Positions 16,829-25,305 of a stretch of 64,000 bases of DNA are shown one piece after another (the first letter of the stretch is position 1; each line of letters starts with the position of its first letter). Origin of the DNA: Myxococcales bacterium. Its GTDB lineage: Bacteria > Myxococcota_A > Polyangia > Polyangiales > Polyangiaceae. The notes under the pieces are model-generated. The model saw nothing but the letters and a program-made list of their open reading frames with translations, was not told the DNA's origin and made no database searches. A program made the position numbers and the translations under genes. The stretch covers positions 682,001-746,000 of the forward strand of contig JADJKB010000021.1 in NCBI GenBank assembly GCA_016706225.1, read 5' to 3'.

Positions 16829-17914
16829 TCATGCCTCCCTCCGGGCGCTGAGACGCGTACCCAGCACGAAACCCACCAGCCCCACGCCCGCCAAGACGGC
16901 GCACGGCACCACGAGCTCGCGCAATCCCAGCCCCCGCCAGATCGCGCCTTCGAGAGCGAAAATCCCCCAGCGGATTGGCGACAGGTCCGACAACCGCTGC
17001 ATCCAGGCCGGCATCAGCGACACCGGAACCATCGCGCCGCCCAGCATTGCCATGAAGAGCAGCGTCGCCCAACCGGCACCAGACACTGCCTGCTCGGTCT
17101 TGCCCAAGAGCGAGAGGACCTGCGTCAGTCCAACGAAACACAGAGTGATCGAGGCGAGAGCCAATGCCATCAGCGGTAGGCTCCCGATCCTCACGCCAAA
17201 CCCCAACCAGGCAATCCCGAGCAACACGCTGACGGTCGACAGGCAAGCGATCGCACACGCCAGCGCTTTGCCCAGCACCAGGGAGGACTTCGGCAACGGG
17301 GCCGCGCGCAGCCGAAGCAGAGTGCCCCCGCTGCGCTCCGCGACCATCGCCACGGCGAAGGTCGCCGCACATCCCATCAGGCCCCAGGCGATGGCCGAGG
17401 GGAACACGAGCGAAAACGGGTTGGGCGGCCGAGCGGTGCGAAGCACGGCGATCAACCTCACCGGCTCGGACGACAGTGGCGTAGCAGCGGGCGCGCGCGC
17501 CCGCATCAACGCCTGAGTCAGGGCGGCGCGGACCAGCGCGGTCTCGCCTGGCCTCGATGGATCGACCCCCAGCTCGACCTCGGCGCCCGCAGCGAAGTCT
17601 GCGGGTACCCGGACGTACGCCAGGTCGTCCCCGCTTCGAACCGACTGCTCGGCCTCTGCCGCTGCAGCCGCCGCGCGCAGAAGGATGCCTTCCGAAGCCT
17701 CGAGCTCCAGTCGGAGCTTGCGCGAGGCCTCGCCGCGCGAGTCATCGACGAAGGCCACCGGCAGGCGGGTGGCCGTGCCGGAGACTGACGACGAAAGCAC
17801 ACTCCCGATGAAGAGGGCGAACACCACCGGAAACACGAAGGCCCAAAATAGCGCCATGCGGTCCCGGAGCAGGAGCCGCAGGTCTTTCAGGGCGATGAAG
17901 ATGGCAACACGCAT
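16829..17914 (-). CDS. ABC-2 type transporter permease
   Basis: The 361-residue protein has one N-terminal TM helix (about 20-42), a large non-cytoplasmic domain (about 45-165), then five TM helices. This layout is typical of ABC-2 exporters (YhgE/DrrB/LinM-like). RSGGTLLRLRAAPLPKSSLVLGK is the family's characteristic cytoplasmic loop (MSxxERGT-type, here shown from its positions near 210-230). The gene follows its ATPase gene with a 3-bp gap. The substrate is unknown; lipid-like or drug-like molecules are usual for this family. Shared control with the carotenoid operon through the 18869-18949 region is possible. Confidence 0.9.
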   Translation of the reverse strand: MRVAIFIALKDLRLLLRDRMALFWAFVFPVVFALFIGSVLSSSVSGTATRLPVAFVDDSRGEASRKLRLELEASEGILLRAAAAAAEAEQSVRSGDDLAYVRVPADFAAGAEVELGVDPSRPGETALVRAALTQALMRARAPAATPLSSEPVRLIAVLRTARPPNPFSLVFPSAIAWGLMGCAATFAVAMVAERSGGTLLRLRAAPLPKSSLVLGKALACAIACLSTVSVLLGIAWLGFGVRIGSLPLMALALASITLCFVGLTQVLSLLGKTEQAVSGAGWATLLFMAMLGGAMVPVSLMPAWMQRLSDLSPIRWGIFALEGAIWRGLGLRELVVPCAVLAGVGLVGFVLGTRLSARREA

Positions 17915-17917
17915 CGG

Positions 17918-18886
17918 TCAATCCCTCAGGCTTCTGCCGGTCAAGGCCAAGAACACCCCCTCCAAGCTGGGGCGTTCGATGTTGAGCGACGCAATCGACG
18001 CGCCGGTACGCGCGATTTCGTTGACCAGCGGCCAGGGGTCAGCGGTCCTGTACTGGGCTCTCGACCCCGTGCGCGTGGTCGGGCGCGGCAGGTTCGCTGG
18101 AAATGCTCCCTCGAACTCCACGTTGATCGCAAACCCAGCACCGTGAGCGCTCGTCAGCTCGCGCAACGAACCGAGTGCGAGCAAGCGCCCGTGGTCGATG
18201 ATCGCGATGCGGTCACAGAGCCGCTCCGCCTCCTCCATGTAGTGAGTCGAGTAGACGATGGTGACCCCTTCGCTTTTCAGTCGTTCGAGGGCCTCGAAGA
18301 TGTGGTTGCGCGACTGCGGATCGACGCCGGCCGTGGGCTCGTCGAGCAAGACCAGGCTCGGCTCGTGCACGATGGCGCAAGCCAGGTTGAGGCGACGCTG
18401 CATGCCGCCCGAAAATCCCTGGACCCGGTCGTTGCGTCGCGCGCCGAGCCCGGCCACCTCGAGCGCGAAATCCACACGTGCCCGCAGGCGTTTCCGGGTC
18501 ATGCCGTAGAGGCGACCGGCGAACGCCAAGTTTTCCGCAGCAGTGAGCCTGCCGTGAAGAGCGATCTCTTGCGGGGCGATGCCGATGCGGCGCCTCGTGT
18601 CGAGCTCTGTCACGCCTCTTCCCCCGAGGTTGATTGAACCGGCGTCCGGCGCGTCCGCGCCGACCATCATCTTCATCAGGGTGCTCTTGCCAGCGCCATT
18701 CGGACCGAGCAGCCCGAAGGTCTCCCCCCGGCGCACGGACAGAGAGAGGTCGTTGACTGCGACGAGACGGCCGAAGCGCCGCGCCACGTGCTCGACCGCG
18801 AGCTCGTGGTGGGCGCCAGCCCCGGACTGCAGCGTTTCCAGCGGGAGAGGCAGGGGGACAACCTTGGCTAGACCCATAGTAGACAT
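17918..18886 (-). CDS. ABC transporter ATP-binding protein (drug/lipid exporter type)
   Basis: The 322-residue protein has Walker A GPNGAGKST (near residue 62), Q-loop IAPQE, signature FSGGMQRRLN, Walker B LVLLDEPTAGVD and a switch His in STHYMEE, so all catalytic elements are present. A C-terminal domain of about 80 residues follows, as in DrrA/NodI-type proteins. The ATG at 18886 is chosen because GGGAGG lies about 10 bases upstream; a second ATG at 18877 is less well placed. It pairs with the permease gene downstream. Its promoter region is shared, head to head, with crtY and carries 11-bp-phased repeats, which suggests light-linked control of this exporter. Confidence 0.93.
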   Translation of the reverse strand: MSTMGLAKVVPLPLPLETLQSGAGAHHELAVEHVARRFGRLVAVNDLSLSVRRGETFGLLGPNGAGKSTLMKMMVGADAPDAGSINLGGRGVTELDTRRRIGIAPQEIALHGRLTAAENLAFAGRLYGMTRKRLRARVDFALEVAGLGARRNDRVQGFSGGMQRRLNLACAIVHEPSLVLLDEPTAGVDPQSRNHIFEALERLKSEGVTIVYSTHYMEEAERLCDRIAIIDHGRLLALGSLRELTSAHGAGFAINVEFEGAFPANLPRPTTRTGSRAQYRTADPWPLVNEIARTGASIASLNIERPSLEGVFLALTGRSLRD

Positions 18887-18949
18887 AACTTAGACACCTC
18901 CCTTGACATGCGCAACCTTTGTTGTCATTACTTAGACACAATTAAGACA
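18869..18949. promoter_or_regulatory. Divergent crtY/ABC promoter with phased TnnACA repeats, candidate CarH operator
   Basis: TAGACA occurs at 18880-18885, 18891-18896 and 18933-18938. Close variants are TAGACC at 18869-18874, TTGACA at 18903-18908 and AAGACA at 18944-18949. Successive starts are 11, 11, 12, 30 and 11 bp apart, all on the same strand. B12-dependent CarH/LitR repressors bind 11-bp direct repeats with a TnnACA core (recalled from Thermus CarH work). TTGACA at 18903 may also be the -35 of the crtY promoter, with a weak -10 (ATTACT, 18927-18932). A bound repressor would then cover the promoter. The crtY ATG has no clear ribosome-binding site and would have a very short leader. 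The regulator is encoded at 24224-25165. Confidence 0.65.
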
Positions 18950-20103
18950 TGAACCAAAGCAACCTCGACATCCTGATCGTCGGCGGAGGCCTCCAAGGGG
19001 GCCTGGTCGCACTGGCAGTCCTCGAGCGAAACCCCGGCGCCCGCCTGCTGGTGGTCGAAGCGGGCCCGGGGCTCGGCGGCAATCACACCTGGTGTTTCCA
19101 CGCCGACGACCTGTCACCCAGCGGTGTTCAATTGCTGGCGCCGCTGATCGAACATCGCTGGAGCGGATACGACGTGGAGTTCCCCAGCCGGTCGCGCAGC
19201 GTGGGCTCCGCGTACGCAGCGGTGACCAGCGAACGCTTCGCCGAGCACATCGGTTCTGTGCTCGAGAGCGCGCCCAACGCCACACTCATCACCGGGGTCG
19301 CTGTCCGCCAGCTCGGGGAACGGAGCGTCGAGCTCGAAGACGGTCGACGCTTCGAAGCCGGCCTGGTCATCGACGCACGGGGGCCCGACCGGTTCGAGCC
19401 GCAGGCTCGCGTCGCCTACCAGAAGTTTCTCGGGCTCGAGCTCGAGCTGGAGGCGGATCACGGCCTCACGCGCCCGACGCTGATGGACTGCCGCGTGCCG
19501 CAGACCGACGGCTTCCGATTCTTCTACGTGCTGCCACTGGGAGCCCGTCGGGTGCTGGTCGAGGACACCTACTACTCCGATACATCCGCGCTGGACTCGG
19601 AGGCGCTCCGCCGCGAGGTACTCGCCTACGCCGCAGCTCATGAGCTTCGTGTGTCCCAGGTCCTGCGGGAGGAGCGCGGAGTCCTTCCGATCCCTGCGCG
19701 GGCAATCGCGGAGCCGTCGGCGGAGCTCCCGCTCGCGCTGGGCTATCGCGGCGGGTGGTTTCACCCGACGACCGGCTACTCCCTTCCGCCTGCCGTACGC
19801 GTGGCGCTTCACGTTGCCGATCACTTCGACGGTGACCTGTTCGGCCCGGCGTGGCGGGCCCTCTGCCGAGAGCACCGCCGCCAGCAGCGCTTTTTTCTCT
19901 GGCTCAATCGCCTGCTTTTTGCGGCGTTTCACCCTGAAGACCGCTGGCACGTGCTCGCCCGCTTCTACGGCCTGCCCGAGCCGACCATCGCTCGCTTTTA
20001 CGCCATGACCACCACGGCAGCGGACCGCGCCCGCATCCTGTGCGGCCGTCCGCCCCGTGGGTTTTCAGTACGAACCGCGTTGTCCCAGGGAGCCACGACA
20101 TGA
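18949..20103 (+). CDS. crtY: Lycopene beta-cyclase
   Basis: The 384-residue protein has an N-terminal FAD/NAD-binding glycine motif (LIVGGGLQGGLVA) and the CrtY segment GGNHTWCFH, then the conserved PLIEHRW and FHPTTGYSLP blocks. It cyclises the ends of lycopene to give beta-carotene. CrtY-type rather than the split CrtYc/CrtYd cyclase of Myxococcus xanthus is present. It is first in the crt operon, and its stop overlaps the crtE start in ATGA. The promoter region upstream carries candidate CarH sites. Assignment is by motif and operon context; both agree. Confidence 0.93.
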   Translation: MNQSNLDILIVGGGLQGGLVALAVLERNPGARLLVVEAGPGLGGNHTWCFHADDLSPSGVQLLAPLIEHRWSGYDVEFPSRSRSVGSAYAAVTSERFAEHIGSVLESAPNATLITGVAVRQLGERSVELEDGRRFEAGLVIDARGPDRFEPQARVAYQKFLGLELELEADHGLTRPTLMDCRVPQTDGFRFFYVLPLGARRVLVEDTYYSDTSALDSEALRREVLAYAAAHELRVSQVLREERGVLPIPARAIAEPSAELPLALGYRGGWFHPTTGYSLPPAVRVALHVADHFDGDLFGPAWRALCREHRRQQRFFLWLNRLLFAAFHPEDRWHVLARFYGLPEPTIARFYAMTTTAADRARILCGRPPRGFSVRTALSQGATT

Positions 20104-21137
20104 CGAACACTGCGCTGGTCATCGACAGAAAACCGCCGCTGCTGGAGTTGCTCGCAGAGCAGTTCTCGGAAGCGGAGCTCGACCGACTGCTCGGTCTCGA
20201 CGGCGAGACCGTGCCCTGGGAGGTCTGGGACGAGGCCCTCTACGCACCGTTGGCGGACTTCTTCTCGCGACCGGGCAAGGAGTTTCGCGCGCGTCTCGTG
20301 GATCTGGCCTGGGAGCTCGCCGGACAGCGCGGTTCTCCGCCGAGTGAGCTGCGCTGGGTCGTCGAGGTCCTGCACGCAGGGTCGTTGATCGTGGACGACA
20401 TCGAGGACGACTCGACCTACCGCCGCGGTGAGCTCGCGCTGCACAAGAAGTGGGGCCTGGGCCGTGCGCTCAACGCCGGCTCCTGGCTCTACTTCTGGTC
20501 GGATTCCCTGATAGAGCGCATGGATCTTGCGCCACCGATAGAGCTGTCCGTGCGCCGGTTGATCGATCGCACGCTGCTCCGTGCGCATCAGGGGCAGGCG
20601 CTCGATCTCTCGACGCGGATCTTCGATCTGGCCCAGCGGGATGTGCCGAGCGTCGTCAGCGTCACGACGCAGCTGAAGACCGGTGCGCTGATGCAGCTCG
20701 CCTCGTCGCTCGGGGCCGTCGCGGCGGGGGGCCCGCGCCCAGTGGTCGCGGCCCTTGCCCGTTTTGGAGGCGAGCTGGGTGGCGCCCTGCAAATGCTGGA
20801 CGATCTGGGAGGCATCGTCAGCGAGGCCCGCTGCCACAAGGGACACGAGGACTTGCTAGGTGGCCGCCCCACCTGGCCGTTCGCCTGGGCCGCGGGTCGG
20901 CTCGACTCGCGGCGTTACGCGGAGCTGGTGCTCGCCGCGCGCAGAGTGCACCGCCGAGAGACCCACCCGGAGGTGCTCGCCAGCGAGCTGCGCTCGCTGG
21001 TTGCGGCGCTGGGCAAGCGTGACGTCGCGGCTCGCATGGAGCGCGCGTTCCTGGATTTGAAGGCTGTCGTCGGGGATGCCCCCGCGTTGGCGGATGTGAA
21101 GGCAGAGATCGAACTACTCGGGAGAAGTTATGGTTGA
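20100..21137 (+). CDS. crtE: Polyprenyl diphosphate synthase (GGPP synthase type)
   Basis: The 345-residue protein starts at ATG 20100, inside the crtY stop. The first Asp-rich motif VDDIEDDS and the following YRRGELALHKKWG are clear. The second Asp-rich motif is LDDLGG, where the usual DDxxD has Gly for the last Asp. Downstream HKGHEDLLGGRPTWP matches the family's C-terminal block. It would make geranylgeranyl diphosphate, the substrate of CrtB. The altered second motif could lower activity or shift product length; many active enzymes vary there, so I keep the crtE call. Its last 8 bp overlap crtI. Confidence 0.88.
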   Translation: MTNTALVIDRKPPLLELLAEQFSEAELDRLLGLDGETVPWEVWDEALYAPLADFFSRPGKEFRARLVDLAWELAGQRGSPPSELRWVVEVLHAGSLIVDDIEDDSTYRRGELALHKKWGLGRALNAGSWLYFWSDSLIERMDLAPPIELSVRRLIDRTLLRAHQGQALDLSTRIFDLAQRDVPSVVSVTTQLKTGALMQLASSLGAVAAGGPRPVVAALARFGGELGGALQMLDDLGGIVSEARCHKGHEDLLGGRPTWPFAWAAGRLDSRRYAELVLAARRVHRRETHPEVLASELRSLVAALGKRDVAARMERAFLDLKAVVGDAPALADVKAEIELLGRSYG

Positions 21138-22656
21138 GCGAATTTCAGGTGCGCACCCGCGAGCGCGGCGCGCGGCAGTGGTGGGTAGTGGTTTCGGTGG
21201 TCTGGCAGCCGCCATCCGGCTGCAGGCCGCCGGAGTCGAAAGCGTGCTGTTCGAAGCGCGGGACAAACCCGGGGGACGCGCCTACGTCTACGAGCAGGAC
21301 GGCTTCGTGTTCGACGCCGGGCCGACCGTGATCACCGCGCCGCAGTGCATCGAAGAGCTGTTCCAGGTGGCCGGCCGCAAGATGGAGGACTACGTCGAGC
21401 TGCTCCCTGTCGCTCCGTTCTACCGGCTGTCGTGGAGCGATGGTGACGAGTTCGATTACGTCGGTGACTCCGCTGCCATGCTCGAGCAGATCCGCGCGCG
21501 CAACCCCGACGACGCCGAAGGGTACGTACGCTTCGTCGACTACACACGCAGGGTATTCGAGAAAGGCTACGAGGAGCTGGCGGCCACGCCCTTCTTGCGT
21601 TTCTTCGACATGGTGAAGGTGGCGCCGGATCTGGCGCGCCTGCGGGCCGATCGCAGCGTCTACAGTGCCGTCGCGCGCTTCGTCGAGAACGAGCACGTGC
21701 GCCAAGCACTCTCGTTTCACTCACTCCTGGTGGGTGGAAACCCCTTCGAGACCAGCTCGATCTACACCCTGATTCACTACCTGGAGCGCAAGTGGGGCGT
21801 GTTCTTTCCACGCGGCGGGACCGGCGCCCTGGTGCAAGCGCTGGTCCGTTTGTACCAGGAGCTGGGCGGCGAGATCCGACTGTCGTCCCCCGTCCAACAC
21901 ATCGAGGTGCGTGAGCTGGAAGGACGGATCGTCCATGTCGTGACCACGGAGCGTGGCGAGGAGCCGTTCGATCTCGTCGTGTCGAATGCCGACCTCCATC
22001 ACACCTACGCGAAGCTCTACGCGGGCAACTCGGGAGCGGACAAGACTCGCCAGAAGCTGGAGCGAGCCGACTGGTCCATGAGCCTGTTCGTGCTCTATTT
22101 CGGGACGGATCGGACCTACGACGCCGCCCACCACACCGTGGTGTTCGGGCCGAGGTACGAGGGTCTGCTGGACGAGATCTTCTCGGGGAACCGTCTACCG
22201 GACGACTTCAGCTTGTACCTGCACGCACCCACGGTGACCGATCCGTCACTCGCGCCTCCCGGTTGCGGCGCCTTCTACGTGCTGTCGCCGGTCCCGCACC
22301 TGGGCAACGCCCCGATCGACTGGGAAAAAGCAGCGCCGGCTTATGCGGAGAAGATCCTCGGGTCACTGGAGCGTTTGATGCCCGACCTCCGCAAACACGT
22401 GGTCACCCAGCGGTGGTTCACCCCCAAGGACTTCCAGACCGAGCTCTCGGCGTTTCACGGCTCGGCGTTCTCGGTAGCTCCCAAGCTGACGCAGAGCGCC
22501 TGGTTTCGCCCCCACAATCGCGATCCGAAGATCCCCGGGTTGTACATCGTGGGAGCGGGGACGCACCCGGGCGCAGGTCTCCCCGGCGTGATCAACTCAG
22601 CCAAGGCGACGCTCGGAGTGATCTTGGACGATCTGGCGAAGGAGCGCGCGGCGTGA
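21130..22656 (+). CDS. crtI: Phytoene desaturase
   Basis: The 508-residue protein has an N-terminal dinucleotide-binding motif (VVGSGFGGLAAAIRL), then EARDKPGGRAYVYEQDGFVFDAGPT at about 43-67, the CrtI hallmark (shown in part: PGGRAYVY and FDAGPTVIT). The C-terminal bacterial-type signature LYIVGAGTHPGAGLPGV is complete. It introduces double bonds into phytoene to give lycopene, using FAD. The start lies 8 bp inside crtE and the stop overlaps the GTG of crtB. Length is typical of four-step CrtI enzymes. Confidence 0.96.
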   Translation: MVERISGAHPRARRAAVVGSGFGGLAAAIRLQAAGVESVLFEARDKPGGRAYVYEQDGFVFDAGPTVITAPQCIEELFQVAGRKMEDYVELLPVAPFYRLSWSDGDEFDYVGDSAAMLEQIRARNPDDAEGYVRFVDYTRRVFEKGYEELAATPFLRFFDMVKVAPDLARLRADRSVYSAVARFVENEHVRQALSFHSLLVGGNPFETSSIYTLIHYLERKWGVFFPRGGTGALVQALVRLYQELGGEIRLSSPVQHIEVRELEGRIVHVVTTERGEEPFDLVVSNADLHHTYAKLYAGNSGADKTRQKLERADWSMSLFVLYFGTDRTYDAAHHTVVFGPRYEGLLDEIFSGNRLPDDFSLYLHAPTVTDPSLAPPGCGAFYVLSPVPHLGNAPIDWEKAAPAYAEKILGSLERLMPDLRKHVVTQRWFTPKDFQTELSAFHGSAFSVAPKLTQSAWFRPHNRDPKIPGLYIVGAGTHPGAGLPGVINSAKATLGVILDDLAKERAA

Positions 22657-23648
22657 CGTCACTCGCAGCACCGGCGTTCCGTCCGCTCGCTCCGACACCG
22701 GCCACGCAAGGGGCCAGCCGCGAGATCTGCCTGAGCGTGCTGGCGGAGCACAGCAAGAGCTTCGCGCTGGCTGCGCGGCTGTTGCCCCCCGATACGCGCG
22801 CTGACGCGGCGGCGCTCTACGCCTGGTGTCGGCATGCCGACGATCTCATCGACCTCTCCGCGGCGGAAGCGCAACCGGCTCAGCTGGAGCAGCTGGAAAG
22901 TGAGCTCTCTTCGGTCTACGCCGGAGAGATCCAGACGAGCCTCGTGCTTGGTGCGTTTCAAGAGCTGGTACAAGCCCGCGGTCTGCCGCGGTACTACGCG
23001 GAAGAGCTGCTCGAGGGCATGCGCATGGACGTCGAGGGACGGCGCTACGAGAGCCTGGATGAGCTGCTCCTCTACTGTCACCGCGTCGCTGGCGTCGTCG
23101 GGCTGATGATGTGCCATGTGCTCGGGGTGAGCGACGCGACGGCGCTCCGAAACGCGGCTCACCTCGGGATCGGCATGCAGCTCACCAACATTTGCCGCGA
23201 CGTACTCGAAGATTGGGGTCGGGGCCGGCTGTACTTGCCGCGCGCGCTGCTCGAGCAGGCCGGAGCGCCTGGGCTCGAGCCGAGCGAAGGCGCGGCGCTC
23301 TCACCCAAGGCCCGCGCTGCCGTCGCTCGGGTCGTGAGCTACCTGCTGTCCGTCGCCGACGCCTTCTACCGGTCGGGAGAGCGCGGCATGGTCGCGCTCC
23401 CCATCCGCGCAGCGTTCGCCGTACGTACCGCCTCGCATGTCTACTTCGCCATCGGGCAAGAGCTGCGAGCTCGCGGCGGTGATGCCCTTGCGGGGCGGGT
23501 CGTGGTCCCGCGTTGGAAGAAGCTCCTCCTCGTCGTCCGTTCGGCCCTCAGCACGTTGCTCGAGCTCCGGCAGCGGCGACTCGAGCCGCTCGTGCCCAGA
23601 CACCATCTGCCCCTAGTGAGGTATCGTCGTGAGCTCATTTCCCTCTGA
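22653..23648 (+). CDS. crtB: Phytoene synthase
   Basis: The 331-residue protein starts at GTG 22653 in a GTGA overlap with crtI; longer frames upstream are antisense-like. It has both Asp-rich motifs of squalene/phytoene synthases: YAWCRHADDLID and NICRDVLEDWGRGRLYLP. YCHRVAGVVGLMM is the conserved substrate-binding segment between them. It condenses two GGPP to phytoene. The last 20 bp overlap the next gene. All steps from GGPP to beta-carotene are thus encoded in one coupled operon. Confidence 0.96.
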   Translation: MTSLAAPAFRPLAPTPATQGASREICLSVLAEHSKSFALAARLLPPDTRADAAALYAWCRHADDLIDLSAAEAQPAQLEQLESELSSVYAGEIQTSLVLGAFQELVQARGLPRYYAEELLEGMRMDVEGRRYESLDELLLYCHRVAGVVGLMMCHVLGVSDATALRNAAHLGIGMQLTNICRDVLEDWGRGRLYLPRALLEQAGAPGLEPSEGAALSPKARAAVARVVSYLLSVADAFYRSGERGMVALPIRAAFAVRTASHVYFAIGQELRARGGDALAGRVVVPRWKKLLLVVRSALSTLLELRQRRLEPLVPRHHLPLVRYRRELISL

Positions 23649-24210
23649 AGTCGCAATCTACGTAGGCCGGATCCGTCAGTTCGAGCGCATCGACTGGGCC
23701 GTGTACGCCGGCTGGTTCGGCCTGATGCTCGGGTTGGTGTTGTCCACCGGTGGTTTTCTCCTGTTCGGGCGGAGTCACGGGGTCAGCTACCCGGCGGAGG
23801 CGTGGATGGTGCCGCTTGGCGCGCTCGTCTTCGCAGCCAGTATCTCCATCGATACGATCGGCCACCGCACCGTGTACCGGGACGAGATCAGCAAGGCCGA
23901 GGGGCTCGTACACGGCATCACGATCTTCGCCGGCATTGGCAGCACGGTGCTGCTGTGCGCGGCGTATCATGCACCGAAGGCGCTGTGGATCCCCGCCATG
24001 GTGTTGACGGTGTTGTCGTTCTTCTACAGCGTCGTCGACGAGGTCTTTCACTGGCGTCGCTACGCAGGTCGCCAGGCCGACCGGGTGGAAATGTGGAGCC
24101 ACGTCGGGATCTTGGTCGGGCACGGCACGATGATGATCGGCTGGTGGTCCTGGTTCTTCGCGGGCTATCCTGGCGTGCAGGAGACCGTAGCGGCTTTCAG
24201 TGGAGCATGA
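23629..24210 (+). CDS. Unknown five-helix membrane protein in the carotenoid operon
   Basis: The 193-residue protein starts at GTG 23629 with TGAGG about 8 bases upstream. Five hydrophobic segments are visible at about 25-48, 57-75, 90-110, 115-138 and 155-178. Polar residues inside or next to the helices include IDTIGHRTVYRDE, DEVFHWRR and HVGILVGHGTMM; the repeated His could bind metal or haem. It overlaps crtB by 20 bp and is 14 bp from carH, so it is expressed with the pathway. I do not recognise the family. A membrane-bound carotenoid oxygenase/modifying enzyme, a transporter or a redox protein are all possible. Confidence 0.8.
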   Translation: MSSFPSEVAIYVGRIRQFERIDWAVYAGWFGLMLGLVLSTGGFLLFGRSHGVSYPAEAWMVPLGALVFAASISIDTIGHRTVYRDEISKAEGLVHGITIFAGIGSTVLLCAAYHAPKALWIPAMVLTVLSFFYSVVDEVFHWRRYAGRQADRVEMWSHVGILVGHGTMMIGWWSWFFAGYPGVQETVAAFSGA

Positions 24211-24223
24211 GGGCGAAGGCGGC

Positions 24224-25165
24224 ATGAGCAACAACGATCAGACTCCGCGGCATCGAATCGGCGCGGTCGCCCGCATCACCGGAATTTCGACCCACGCCCT
24301 GCGGGTATGGGAACGACGCTACGGCACCACCCAGCCGCAGCGTTCCGGTGGTGGAGACCGCCTGTACTCGGACCAAGACGTGCAGCGACTGCGGCTGGTG
24401 AAGCGGCTGCTGGGCCTCGGGCACGCAATTGGGGACGTGGCGAAGCTGCCTCATGACGAGCTCGAGAAGTTGCTCGCATTGCACGACGACCCAGGAACCG
24501 CGCTCGAGCATCCGGCGGACCGCCTGCTCGAGCGATACCTCGCGGATGTCGAGAAGCTGGACCTCTCGGCCGCGGAGCAGACGCTCGCGGGGGCTGCGCT
24601 CGCGCTGCCGCGGCGGGAGTTCATCGACCAAGTCTTGGTACCGCTGCTGCATGAGGTCGGCTCACGCTGGCAGACAGGATCGCTCCACGTCGCCGAGGAG
24701 CACGCGGCCAGTGCCATGGTCCGCAGCCAGCTCGGGGCCATGTTGCGACTGTTCGCACCGGAGCAGAGTGCGCCGGTCGCAGTGGCCACGACTCTCGCGG
24801 GAGAGCTGCACGAGCTTGGTGCGCTCATGTCCGCGGTGGTGGCGGCCATGAGTGGCTGGAGAACGCTGTTTCTCGGTCCCAACCTGCCGGTGAGCGAGAT
24901 TGTCCATTCCGCGCGCACCTGCACGGCCGACGCCGTTCTGATTTCTTGCGTCGCCATCAGGCCGGCCGAGGCCGCGCCGCTGCTGGCAGAGCTCAGCAAT
25001 GCGCTGCCCCCTGGCACCGCGCTAGTCGTCGGCGGTCACTCGGCACAGCAGGTCACCGAGCTGCCTTCGCAAGTGGTTCGTGTCTCGAGCCTGGCCGAGC
25101 TGGAGATGTGGCTCGCTGGCCGGCTCTCACCCACTGCCGGTCGCAGCTCGGGTCGAGGGCGCTAG
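24224..25165 (+). CDS. carH: CarH/LitR-type B12-dependent photoreceptor repressor (MerR family)
   Basis: The 313-residue protein starts at ATG 24224; an in-frame GTG at 24200 is possible. An N-terminal MerR winged helix (about 10-78, RIGAVARITGISTHALRVWERRYG by position) is followed by a helix bundle and a Rossmann B12-binding domain. Two CarH signatures are present: W149-x9-E159-H160 in the helix bundle, and E194-L-H196-E-L-G, the ExHxxG cobalamin motif with H196 as lower axial ligand. Such proteins bind DNA as adenosylcobalamin-loaded tetramers in the dark and release it in light. As last gene of the crt cluster it probably represses crtY and the divergent ABC genes. Confidence 0.93.
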   Translation: MSNNDQTPRHRIGAVARITGISTHALRVWERRYGTTQPQRSGGGDRLYSDQDVQRLRLVKRLLGLGHAIGDVAKLPHDELEKLLALHDDPGTALEHPADRLLERYLADVEKLDLSAAEQTLAGAALALPRREFIDQVLVPLLHEVGSRWQTGSLHVAEEHAASAMVRSQLGAMLRLFAPEQSAPVAVATTLAGELHELGALMSAVVAAMSGWRTLFLGPNLPVSEIVHSARTCTADAVLISCVAIRPAEAAPLLAELSNALPPGTALVVGGHSAQQVTELPSQVVRVSSLAELEMWLAGRLSPTAGRSSGRGR

Positions 25166-25305
25166 CTGGCCGAAGCCGAGCTGCGCGGCGGGGAGGCTGC
25201 ACCGATCCCGACGCCGGCTGAGCCGACGGAGCCGCGCCACACTGAGGCTCCGGTCCGCGAGCATGACGGTGCCACCACGGGCCGAACGAGGCTAGATTCT
25301 CCGCC

